DNA from: Methylomusa anaerophila
Lineage (GTDB): Bacteria; Bacillota; Negativicutes; Sporomusales; Sporomusaceae
DNA length: 64,000 nt
Direction: 5' to 3'
NCBI RefSeq assembly: GCF_003966895.1
Contig: NZ_AP018449.1
Coordinates: forward strand, 751,424-815,423
The notes under the pieces were generated by a model. That model searched no databases, was not told where the DNA came from, and saw only the letters and a program-made list of their open reading frames with translations. Below are positions 50,310 through 58,547 of the stretch, in pieces. The number at the start of each line of letters is the position of its first letter. Position 1 is the stretch's first letter. A program made the translations under genes and the position numbers.

Positions 50310-52073
50310 TTATATGGCATTTTTCCGGGGTACAGGAAAATCAGCGGCAAAATGGGGACTGTTCGTGGCTGCCAGGGCTTGACTGCTGGCGTTTATTTGG
50401 TCAACCACCGTGCGCAGATATTGGGAGCTGCCGCTCATAATGTCAATCAGCGAGTTCTTTTGAAACTGCAGCAGGTCCAGCTTGGAGCGGTAGCCGATGG
50501 CTTCCGTCATCATCAGCAATTCGTCGGAAACGCCGATAGGTATTCCCATGGCTTGAATGGCCTGGCGCAAACGACCGTTTTCCCGTAAAAGCCGAGGCAC
50601 ATCCTGACCGTTTAGCATATAATCAAGTTTGGGCCAGAATTCCGCCGGTTTGTGGATGGAATACTCATACTCCATTAATTCCGGCGTAAATCCCGCTCCG
50701 GCCTTAAAACCAAAGGAATCAGCCTGTTCAAACCAGATTGTTCCCGGAAAAATTCCGGGGGGATTGACGATAACGGTGTCCGGCAGCGTATCTTCAATTA
50801 GACGCAAGTTGGCCTCAAACACACTTTCCAGACTAACTCCCGGCGGCACCGGGCAGGGATAAATCAACGCCAGCCCAATGCGGCAGGGGGCGCCGGCTTC
50901 CGCCGCGGCCAGTTTCAGGCAGTGAATGGTGTCGATGATGTCCTGACGGGTCACGCCTTTGTTCATGATCGCCGCATTGACAGCATCATGGCCGGTTTCG
51001 CCGCCCATGAACACCGCCCGCAAACCGGCGCGGATCATTTGGCAATAGGCTTGATAAGTTTGGTCCGTGACTTTTCCCGCCCGGACAAACATGGAATAGC
51101 GGATGTTGATATTATTTGCCAGCAGCATTTGGGCAATGGCTTTACCCTGATACACCGGCGTTTCGGAACTGCTGAACCGGAAAAAGGCGATTCCCTGCTG
51201 AATCATGGTGACTATTTCGCCTTTAATCTGTTCTACCGGCCGCGGCGTATAAGGGATTTGCTGTCTGGTATGGGAGCAAAAATTGCATTTGTTCCAGGTG
51301 CAGCCCACCCCGTCAACCAGAGTATGGAACAACATTTTGTCGGTTAGCTCAGCCGGCGTGTAGCGGGGAATGCTGTTAAAAGTGGCCGTCGGCACGCTTT
51401 TGCCGCTGTACTGACCCACCCGGATCAACGGCGCCGGACTGATATTATGCCGTACCAGCCGCAAAAATTCCTCTTTGTTTGCCGCCGTCCAGCGCAACCG
51501 GAGCAGTTTTTCCAGCATTTGTTCCCCCGGCCCCATGATGGCCAGATCGAAATGCCGGTTCCGGGTGACATATTCGCCATAAACGTTTACCTGGGGACCG
51601 CCGACAACCACCACCGTTTCCGGAGCGGCCTGCCTGACTTTGGCCGCCAGCATGGCGCTCCATTTATAGGAATCGCCGTACCAGCTCTTGATGCCCACCA
51701 CCGGGATATTCCCTTCCTTTACCAATTTCACGATAGTATCAGCCAGCTCCTCCATATACCGGCGGCGAAAATACAGGCCGGCGGCCTGGACCGGCCAGGC
51801 GGCCAGCATAAGCGGCAGCAGCAATAATTTTTTTTGGCGGGCATATACTTTGATCTGCCACTCTACCAGACGGCGCAGCAATCTGTTGACCCAGCGGGGA
51901 ACGCCCTTTTCAATTGCCCCTACCCGCTGCTCGTCAATTACCGCCACGGCAAAGCCCTTCTTTTCCAGATAGGTGCGCAGCAGCGCCAGGCTGTTTTCCA
52001 GGGCGGTATCGGAAGCAATCCGGTTGCGCGGCGCAAAACTGTTGACAAGCAGTAAATCAATCCTCTTATTCAC
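50310..52073 (-). CDS. Radical SAM protein with B12-binding domain
   Basis: 587 residues. The N-terminal part (1-200) resembles a cobalamin-binding domain (VVVVGGPQVNVYGEYVTRN) without a clear DxHxxG motif. The radical SAM domain has a CX4CX2C motif, Cys258-Cys263-Cys266 in GCTWNKCNFCSH. GGETGHDAVNAAIMNKGV and RIGLALIYPCPVPPGV follow. BchE/HpnR-like enzymes methylate or rearrange unactivated carbons; this substrate is unknown. It starts at GTG overlapping the upstream gene by eight bases behind a strong AAAGGAGG, so the two are co-translated. Confidence 0.85.
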   Translation of the reverse strand: MNKRIDLLLVNSFAPRNRIASDTALENSLALLRTYLEKKGFAVAVIDEQRVGAIEKGVPRWVNRLLRRLVEWQIKVYARQKKLLLLPLMLAAWPVQAAGLYFRRRYMEELADTIVKLVKEGNIPVVGIKSWYGDSYKWSAMLAAKVRQAAPETVVVVGGPQVNVYGEYVTRNRHFDLAIMGPGEQMLEKLLRLRWTAANKEEFLRLVRHNISPAPLIRVGQYSGKSVPTATFNSIPRYTPAELTDKMLFHTLVDGVGCTWNKCNFCSHTRQQIPYTPRPVEQIKGEIVTMIQQGIAFFRFSSSETPVYQGKAIAQMLLANNINIRYSMFVRAGKVTDQTYQAYCQMIRAGLRAVFMGGETGHDAVNAAIMNKGVTRQDIIDTIHCLKLAAAEAGAPCRIGLALIYPCPVPPGVSLESVFEANLRLIEDTLPDTVIVNPPGIFPGTIWFEQADSFGFKAGAGFTPELMEYEYSIHKPAEFWPKLDYMLNGQDVPRLLRENGRLRQAIQAMGIPIGVSDELLMMTEAIGYRSKLDLLQFQKNSLIDIMSGSSQYLRTVVDQINASSQALAATNSPHFAADFPVPRKNAI

Positions 52074-53256
52074 GACCCATTCCTCCTTTAACCGCTTTAA
52101 GTCTTACCGGGTGCATACCGACAGGCATCGTCAGGCGCAAGTTCCGGATTATTTGGTGCCCGGCCTGCGGCTGGCGGCGGCAGAACCGCTCGAAGCCCTG
52201 CCGCGGAATAACCAGCACTTCCGAATCCGCCGCCGCGCTTATCGTCGCGTACTGGGGACGCGGTTCCGTTAACCCGGTCCCGCCGAAGCTTTCTCCCGGC
52301 TGTATTAAACGCTGAACGCCGGCACTGTCGGTCAGTAATGCACCGGTAAGCAGAATAAATACTTCATTGCTTACCTCGCCGGGACTGACCAGGCAATCAG
52401 CTTCGTAACAAGTCACTACCACTCCCGAATGCAACAAGACGGCGGACTCATCTTGACTTAATCCGGCTAACAACGGCACGGCCGCCAAGGGAGACTCGCC
52501 GAGCTTCTTTGTCACTATCTTCCATAAGTCATCTTTGCGTATTAATTGTGAATTGATGTATCTTGCTGCTTCCGGGAATGCGTGGAGAAATGCTTGTCCC
52601 CATTGGTTGTCATTGGATAATTCTCGCGCTACCCGGTAAAAGGGAGACCGGACGGCTCGGAAATGTTCTACATCCTCCACCACCATAATAAGGGGGACAA
52701 GCAGTCCATAACCGGGATCGGTAAAATTACGGGAAAATTTTCTAAAACCCAATTGTTCATATAATGGAATTAAATGTGGGTTACATCCAGTAAAAGTAAA
52801 TTTGACATGATTCGTTCGAATCATTTCATAAGCCTTGGCCGTAAGCATATATAAAACTTGTGAACCACGATATTTTTTTTCAATTGATAATTTAGTAGCC
52901 AAACAAAATGTTTGATTGCTACCGTCAACAAGTGTTTGAAACTTTTCCATATAAAACGTTTTTGTCAAATCCTGCGGAAATTGTCCCATATTACCGAACA
53001 TAACCCTTAGTGTGCCGATGATACCCAAATTGCTCTGAGCATAAAGTAGTTGACTGTATTCATCCATACAATCACTTATCATACCGAAATTTTGCTTGTT
53101 TTTTTTTATAAATTTACCCATTCCTTCCGCCAGCACCCGATAGCGAAACTTATAGATTTCCCGTTTCTCAGCCTGACTATGCGCTACATGGATAGAAACT
53201 TCATCGTTTCTGGGCACCATATAATTCTCTTTGTTAAGTAGCCCTTCTTTTCCCAA
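52066..53256 (-). CDS. FeeM-like N-acyltransferase fused to a cyclic-nucleotide-binding domain
   Basis: 396 residues. Residues ~20-215 match the N-acyl amino acid synthase/LuxI-like GNAT fold: KREIYKFRYRVLAEGMG, a GTLRVMFGNMGQFP strand, the LATKLSIEKKYRGSQVLYML acyl-CoA loop and NPHLIPLYEQLGFRK. Residues ~265-385 are a Crp-type nucleotide-binding barrel: EVSNEVFILLTGALL and PGESFGGTGL. No DNA-binding domain follows. It may make an acylated metabolite controlled by a nucleotide. A TTG start sits seven bases behind AGGAGGG. Its end overlaps the radical SAM gene. Confidence 0.8.
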   Translation of the reverse strand: MGKEGLLNKENYMVPRNDEVSIHVAHSQAEKREIYKFRYRVLAEGMGKFIKKNKQNFGMISDCMDEYSQLLYAQSNLGIIGTLRVMFGNMGQFPQDLTKTFYMEKFQTLVDGSNQTFCLATKLSIEKKYRGSQVLYMLTAKAYEMIRTNHVKFTFTGCNPHLIPLYEQLGFRKFSRNFTDPGYGLLVPLIMVVEDVEHFRAVRSPFYRVARELSNDNQWGQAFLHAFPEAARYINSQLIRKDDLWKIVTKKLGESPLAAVPLLAGLSQDESAVLLHSGVVVTCYEADCLVSPGEVSNEVFILLTGALLTDSAGVQRLIQPGESFGGTGLTEPRPQYATISAAADSEVLVIPRQGFERFCRRQPQAGHQIIRNLRLTMPVGMHPVRLKAVKGGMGRE

Positions 53257-53421
53257 AAAAAGCCCTCCTTTTAATAAGTTTCATAAATCCAGTCAACTGT
53301 GCTTTTACATTCTCACCACCTCTCGAGGCAAAATTTCTACAAAATCCCATAAAATTCCTATCAATTGCAAAATTTTTGTAATTTTATGTCACGAAATGTA
53401 ATATTTGCTTTAAAAATAGCA

Positions 53422-53451
53422 AAAAAAGAAAGCCCTTTTTATTGGGCTTTC
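53422..53451 (-). terminator. Terminator of the histidine kinase gene
   Basis: GAAAGCCC (53428-53435) pairs with GGGCTTTC (53444-53451); on the minus strand it is followed by seven T. It separates the kinase transcript from the FeeM-like gene. Confidence 0.85.
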
Positions 53452-53480
53452 AGTTAAAAATTTGACCGCAAGCTGCCTTA

Positions 53481-55145
53481 TTATATTTCTTTCGGTATTT
53501 TAAACCGGACGATGAACGTCGTTCCCCGGCTACTTGTATCGACCTCAATTTTGGCCTGATGCCTGTTGGCAATCCGGTAGCAGGTTGCCAGTCCCAGTCC
53601 GGTCCCGTTTTGTTTGGTGGTGAAAAACGGCCGGCCCAGATTGGCCAAAACATTCTGGGGTATGCCTTTACCCTGGTCCCGGACGGTAAATACCACCGCG
53701 TCATTGTCCGCATATGTCCGCAGGGTCAGGGAATAGCCGGTGTCGTCCATGGCCTCAAGACCGTTGCGCACCAGGTTCAGGATCAATTGCCGGATTTCCT
53801 TGGCATCAATATACACGGCCGGTATGTCGCCTAAATCCAGCACTATTTCCTTGCAGGCAGCGACGGCGTCGGCCGTGACCAGCGGGTATAGGGATTCAAT
53901 AATCGTATTTAGCTGGACCAGGCGCATATCAGCCATTTTATTCTGGCTTAAAGCCAGGTACTCTTTGATGATCTGGTTGATCCGGTCCAGCTCCGCCAGC
54001 AGTTGGTTAAGCTGTCCCTGATAATTGACGAATTCTTTTTTCCGGGAAAAAATCTGCAAATAGCCGCTGATGGTCGTCATGGGGTTTCTGACTTCATGGG
54101 CCATGCTTGCCGCCATCTGCCCCACGGCATTGAGACTTTCCAGCCGGGCGACGTCCTGCTCCAGCGCTTTCCGCGCCGAAACGTCGCGGACTATCCCTTC
54201 AAAGCCGACGCAGCTGCCGTCCTCGCTGAGCAGCGGCGCCAAAGTCTGCTCCACCCAAATGGCCCGCCCGTCCCGGTGAACGAAGCGCATTACCAGCGGC
54301 TGAACGGCGGCAGCCACATCGGCCATAACCATCTCCAGCAGCGGCCAGTCGTCCGGGTAAACAATAGTGCGCATAATGTCCGCTCTAGCCTGGAACTCTT
54401 CCGGCGAGTAACCGGTCAATTTGGTTATCGACGGACTGATATATTCGAATCCCGCCAGCGGCGCCAGCCGGTAGCGGTAGATGACATCCACGGCGTTTTC
54501 GGCCAGCAGCCGGTAGTGTTTTTCCTTGACCTCCAAGTCCCGGCGGGTTTTTTCAAAATAAACGATCAGCGTGCCAATAGCAATCATAAGTCTCAATGCC
54601 GCATCCAGCATAAAGCCGAATGGTGCAAACCAGGCAACCTCAATAAAGAAAGGCAGATCCATCATATGAATTCCTAAAATAATAAAAGCAGCGCCGGTAA
54701 TATTCTTGCCCCAGCCTTGTATGCCAGCGTGACGAAGGAGCAGTATTCCTGTCCAACAGTATACGGCGCCGATAAACAAACACGCCGGTAATACTCTTAA
54801 ATAAAACGGTAAAGCAGCCAAGGTGGCAATACTGCTTATACCAATGGTAATCACCGTAATAAACCACCACACTGGATGCAACTTTTTTTCTAAAAACTCT
54901 ACCGTACCATAAAGCAGGATGAAACTGGCTATTATCATTAAAACGGCAAATCCAAGAAATGCTGGGAGACTAAGCTCAGAATATGAGACACGAAGAAAAA
55001 ATGACCGTATTAGACACATTGCCCAGCTAATCATCCACAAGGCTAAATAACGTTGCCGGTATTGAAGGTAAAGATAACCATAAACACAGGTAACACAAGT
55101 AATAGCTGATAATGAGATTATCATGGAGATTTCAATGACATTCAT
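53481..55145 (-). CDS. PAS sensor histidine kinase with membrane input domain
   Basis: About 554 residues. Six or seven transmembrane helices (residues ~5-200) precede a PAS/PAC domain (210-325, YRLLAENAVDVIYRY and FVHRDGRAIWVEQTL). The dimerisation helix has the phospho-acceptor in MAHEVRNPMTTISGYL. The ATPase domain includes NLVRNGLEAMD (N box), DQGKGIP (G1) and GTGLGLATC (G2). No response regulator is adjacent, so it is an orphan. ATG 55145 is used; a TTG adjoins it. It is divergent from the CoA-disulfide reductase gene, with a 538-bp gap. Confidence 0.88.
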   Translation of the reverse strand: MNVIEISMIISLSAITCVTCVYGYLYLQYRQRYLALWMISWAMCLIRSFFLRVSYSELSLPAFLGFAVLMIIASFILLYGTVEFLEKKLHPVWWFITVITIGISSIATLAALPFYLRVLPACLFIGAVYCWTGILLLRHAGIQGWGKNITGAAFIILGIHMMDLPFFIEVAWFAPFGFMLDAALRLMIAIGTLIVYFEKTRRDLEVKEKHYRLLAENAVDVIYRYRLAPLAGFEYISPSITKLTGYSPEEFQARADIMRTIVYPDDWPLLEMVMADVAAAVQPLVMRFVHRDGRAIWVEQTLAPLLSEDGSCVGFEGIVRDVSARKALEQDVARLESLNAVGQMAASMAHEVRNPMTTISGYLQIFSRKKEFVNYQGQLNQLLAELDRINQIIKEYLALSQNKMADMRLVQLNTIIESLYPLVTADAVAACKEIVLDLGDIPAVYIDAKEIRQLILNLVRNGLEAMDDTGYSLTLRTYADNDAVVFTVRDQGKGIPQNVLANLGRPFFTTKQNGTGLGLATCYRIANRHQAKIEVDTSSRGTTFIVRFKIPKEI

Positions 55146-55619
55146 CAAAACATCCCACCCATAGCAATTCTTTTTATGTCAGACTGGCCATGCAGTTTGG
55201 AAACGGCACCAGCGCAGTATGAAAGTGCTATTTTAGAGGATAGAATTTATAACTTTTCGGGAAGATACAATAGTTGATTGATCTGCAATTTAGACAAAAG
55301 CGAGCTTATATCCTTCGTAACATGAAAAAGTTTTTTATGGCCCGTCTTCTTTCATAGGCAAATGAGCTGCTTTACCAGAACAACAGGCACCATTATGAGT
55401 ATTATGAGTGACTGCCAAAATTCTTTACAATTCGCAGCCGCCTGTGTCTTTCTTAACCGCCAAACCGCCAACAAAAATATATTTATATAATTCCATAAAA
55501 GTTAAAATACTCCTCTAAGCATCAAAATATTCCTGATTATTTCTCTTCGTTCCCGAATATTCAGAAAGAACCAAATTGGCCAATAATAATATAAAATTTT
55601 CTTTAAATTACATTACAGG

Positions 55620-55660
55620 TTGATTTATAAATCGTTATATCGTAATATTAGGATATAACG
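55620..55660 (+). promoter_or_regulatory. Promoter with overlapping palindromic operator
   Basis: -35 TTGATT (55620-55625), a 17-bp spacer and -10 TAATAT (55643-55648). The perfect dyad CGTTATATC-N10-GATATAACG (55633-55641 and 55652-55660) surrounds the -10. Repression by the ArsR-type regulator at 58176, encoded just downstream in the operon, is the likely reading. Nothing else recognisable was seen in 55149-55619. Confidence 0.7.
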
Positions 55661-55683
55661 ACGAAAGTAAGGAGTTGAATGAA

Positions 55684-58155
55684 ATGAAAGTGTTAATTGT
55701 CGGCGGAGTTGCCGGCGGGGCCAGCGCCGCCGCCCGCTTAAGACGTTTGGATGAAAAATGCGAAATAGTTCTCTTGGAAAGAGGGGAGTATATTTCTTTT
55801 GCCAACTGCGGGCTGCCCTATTATGTCGGTGAAGTTATCCGGGAAAAAAACAAATTGGTTGTGCAAACCCCGGCAGCTATGAAAGCCAGATTTAATATTG
55901 ATATCAGAACTCTAAACGAGGTAGAATTCATTGATACCGCCAAGAAGGAAGTGGAAATAACCGACCTGCGGACGGGCCGCAAATACCGGGAAAAGTATGA
56001 TAAGCTAATTCTTTCCCCCGGCGCCGCTCCTATCAAACCGCCAGTCCCCGGCCTGGATGCGGCCAATGTTTTTACGCTGCGCAATATTCCTGATACGTAC
56101 ACCATAAAAGATTTCGTGGACAGCCGCCACCCGAAAAGAGCGGTAGTGATCGGCGGCGGCTTTATCGGCGTCGAACTGGCCGAGAATCTGGCGGAAAGAG
56201 GCGTCAAGGTAACCTTGGTGGAATTGGCGAATCAGATTCTCGGACCCATTGATTTTGAAATGGCCGCCCTGGTGCATCAATATTTAAAGGAAAAAGGCAT
56301 TGAGTTATACCTGGAGGACGGACTGAAGTCAGTCAGTCATACCGATAAATATTCCATCGTATCCCTCAACAGCAAGGAAGAAATCAAGACCGATATGATT
56401 GTACTAGGCATTGGGGTGACGCCGGAAAATAAGCTGGCCAAAACGGCCGATTTGGAACTGGGTGAACGGGGGGCGATTAAGGTAAACAAAGCTTTACAGA
56501 CGTCCAACCCGGACATTTACGCTGTGGGCGACGCCATTGAAGTAATTGATTTCGTCAACGGCCGCCCCACTCACATCCCGCTGGCAGGCCCGGCCAACAA
56601 ACAGGGCCGGATTGCCGCCAATAACATCTGCGGCTTGTACGAGGAATATCCCGGCACCCAGGGAACTTCGGTGCTGAAAGTATTTGACTACACGGTGGCT
56701 GCTACCGGTAATAATGAAAAAACACTGAAAAGATTTAACATTCCCTATGGAAAGTCTTTCACCCATTCCCTGTCCCACGCCGGTTATTACCGGGGAGCGA
56801 CGCCGGTTTCCCTGAAAATCCTGTTTTCGCCGGCTGACGGGAAAATATTAGGCGCCCAGGCGGTTGGCTTTCAGGGAATTGAAAAGCGAATTGATGTTAT
56901 CGCCACTGCCATCCGGGCCGGTATGACGGTATACGATTTGGAAAAGCTGGAGCTTTCCTATGCTCCTCCCTATTCATCAGCCAAAGACCCGGTAAACATG
57001 GCCGGTTATGTGGCTGCCAATATACTGAAGGGCGATTGCCGGGTCATCCATTGGCATGAAATGAATTCCCTTGACCAAAGGGCTTCGCAAGTGGTAGATG
57101 TGCGAACTCCCTTGGAATTTGGCACAGGTTCGGTAGCCGGCGCCGTCAATATTCCCATTGATGATTTGCGACAAAGAATCAACGAAATCCCCCGGGACAA
57201 GGACGTGATTGTATATTGCCAGGTGGGGCTAAGGGGCTATCTGGCTTACAGGATACTGGTGCAAAACGGTTATACAAAAGTAAGAAATTTGAGCGGGGGA
57301 TATAAGACCTACTCTACTGCCATGGGCGAACAATCCAATCGAAACGTATACCGTTACGAGGATTTGCTGCCGGCAGCACCGTCGGCAGCTAACACTACCC
57401 ACCGGGAGGACAACGACGGCCAAGCCGATGTTCAAATTGATTGTTCCGGCTTACAATGCCCCGGCCCCATCATGCAAGTCAATAATGCCATCAATTCAAT
57501 GGAACCGGGTGAAATTTTGGCAATAACCGCCACCGACCCGGGTTTCGCCGCCGATATCGAGGCCTGGTGCCGCAGTACAGGCAACCAGTTGCTGTCAATC
57601 AATAAATCGGTGCAATTCATAAAAGTTTATATTAAGAAGGGCGGTAAACCGGCTAAAATGCAAGAAGAAAATAAAATGGCCGCCGCCAATGATAAGACCA
57701 TGGTGGTATTCAGCAGCGACCTGGATAAGGCCATCGCCGCCTTCATCATCGCTAACGGCGCCGCCGCCATGGGCAGGAAGGTAACCATGTTCTTTACTTT
57801 TTGGGGATTGAATATTCTCAGGAAAAGCGAATCGGTTAACGTTAAGAAAAATCTGCTGGAATCCATGTTTGGCAAGATGATGCCCCGAGGGTCGAAAAAA
57901 CTGGGCTTGTCCAGAATGAATATGGGCGGCCTGGGCGGCAAAATGATTCGGTATATAATGGGCGCGAAAAATGTCGCTTCCCTGGAGGACTTAATGGACC
58001 AAGCCAGGAAACAAGGCGTCAGGCTTGTGGCCTGCAATATGTCCATGGATGTAATGGGAATTAAACCGGAAGAACTTATTGACGGGGTGGAAATGGGCGG
58101 TGTCGCATCCTATCTAAATGCTGCGGAATCGGCGGATACCAACTTGTTCATTTAA
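55684..58155 (+). CDS. CoA-disulfide reductase-like multidomain protein
   Basis: An 823-residue protein with four parts. Residues 1-~450: FAD/NAD(P)H disulfide reductase with redox Cys42 in FANCGLPYYVG, the CoA-disulfide/persulfide reductase signature, and GGGFIGVELAENL. Residues ~460-555: rhodanese with Cys~511 in YCQVGLRG. Residues ~585-655: TusA-like with CSGLQCPGPIMQ. Residues ~670-823: DsrE-like. It probably reduces CoA persulfides or polysulfides. GGAG lies nine bases before ATG 55684; the earlier TTG is rejected. Confidence 0.9.
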   Translation: MKVLIVGGVAGGASAAARLRRLDEKCEIVLLERGEYISFANCGLPYYVGEVIREKNKLVVQTPAAMKARFNIDIRTLNEVEFIDTAKKEVEITDLRTGRKYREKYDKLILSPGAAPIKPPVPGLDAANVFTLRNIPDTYTIKDFVDSRHPKRAVVIGGGFIGVELAENLAERGVKVTLVELANQILGPIDFEMAALVHQYLKEKGIELYLEDGLKSVSHTDKYSIVSLNSKEEIKTDMIVLGIGVTPENKLAKTADLELGERGAIKVNKALQTSNPDIYAVGDAIEVIDFVNGRPTHIPLAGPANKQGRIAANNICGLYEEYPGTQGTSVLKVFDYTVAATGNNEKTLKRFNIPYGKSFTHSLSHAGYYRGATPVSLKILFSPADGKILGAQAVGFQGIEKRIDVIATAIRAGMTVYDLEKLELSYAPPYSSAKDPVNMAGYVAANILKGDCRVIHWHEMNSLDQRASQVVDVRTPLEFGTGSVAGAVNIPIDDLRQRINEIPRDKDVIVYCQVGLRGYLAYRILVQNGYTKVRNLSGGYKTYSTAMGEQSNRNVYRYEDLLPAAPSAANTTHREDNDGQADVQIDCSGLQCPGPIMQVNNAINSMEPGEILAITATDPGFAADIEAWCRSTGNQLLSINKSVQFIKVYIKKGGKPAKMQEENKMAAANDKTMVVFSSDLDKAIAAFIIANGAAAMGRKVTMFFTFWGLNILRKSESVNVKKNLLESMFGKMMPRGSKKLGLSRMNMGGLGGKMIRYIMGAKNVASLEDLMDQARKQGVRLVACNMSMDVMGIKPEELIDGVEMGGVASYLNAAESADTNLFI

Positions 58156-58175
58156 ATTATGGAGTGGGTGATATA

Positions 58176-58448
58176 ATGCAAAATATGAAAGAGTATATGC
58201 AAAAAAGCGAGCTGCTGAAAGCAATAGCCCACCCGGTGAGGCTTTGTATTGTAAGAGGATTGATTGATAATCAATGCAATGTCACCAAAATGCAGGAATG
58301 CCTTAATTTGCCCCAATCGACGGTATCCCAGCATTTGGCCAGGTTGAAGTCGGCAGGCATTATCGAAGGGGAAAGAAACGGCTTGGAGGTTTGTTACAAG
58401 GTAGTAAATGAAGATGTAAGACAGATTGTAGCGTCAATTTTTAAATAA
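58176..58448 (+). CDS. ArsR/SmtB-type regulator of sulfur genes
   Basis: Winged-helix protein of about 90 residues: LKAIAHPVRLCIVRGLI, then MQECLNLPQSTVSQHLARL. It has four cysteines (RLCIV, NQCNV, QECLN, EVCYK), a setting like persulfide-sensing SqrR/BigR, though the exact pair is not established. It is the second gene after the reductase and the best candidate for the upstream dyad. ATG 58176 is used; a GTG four codons earlier adjoins the GGAG. Confidence 0.85.
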   Translation: MQNMKEYMQKSELLKAIAHPVRLCIVRGLIDNQCNVTKMQECLNLPQSTVSQHLARLKSAGIIEGERNGLEVCYKVVNEDVRQIVASIFK

Positions 58449-58547
58449 TATACTTCATAAAAACCCGTTATCTTGATAAGCTCCCCTTGTGGCGGACAGT
58501 TTCAAAACGAAGCAAGTGTCTATTAAAACCGCCACTGTTTACACCCA

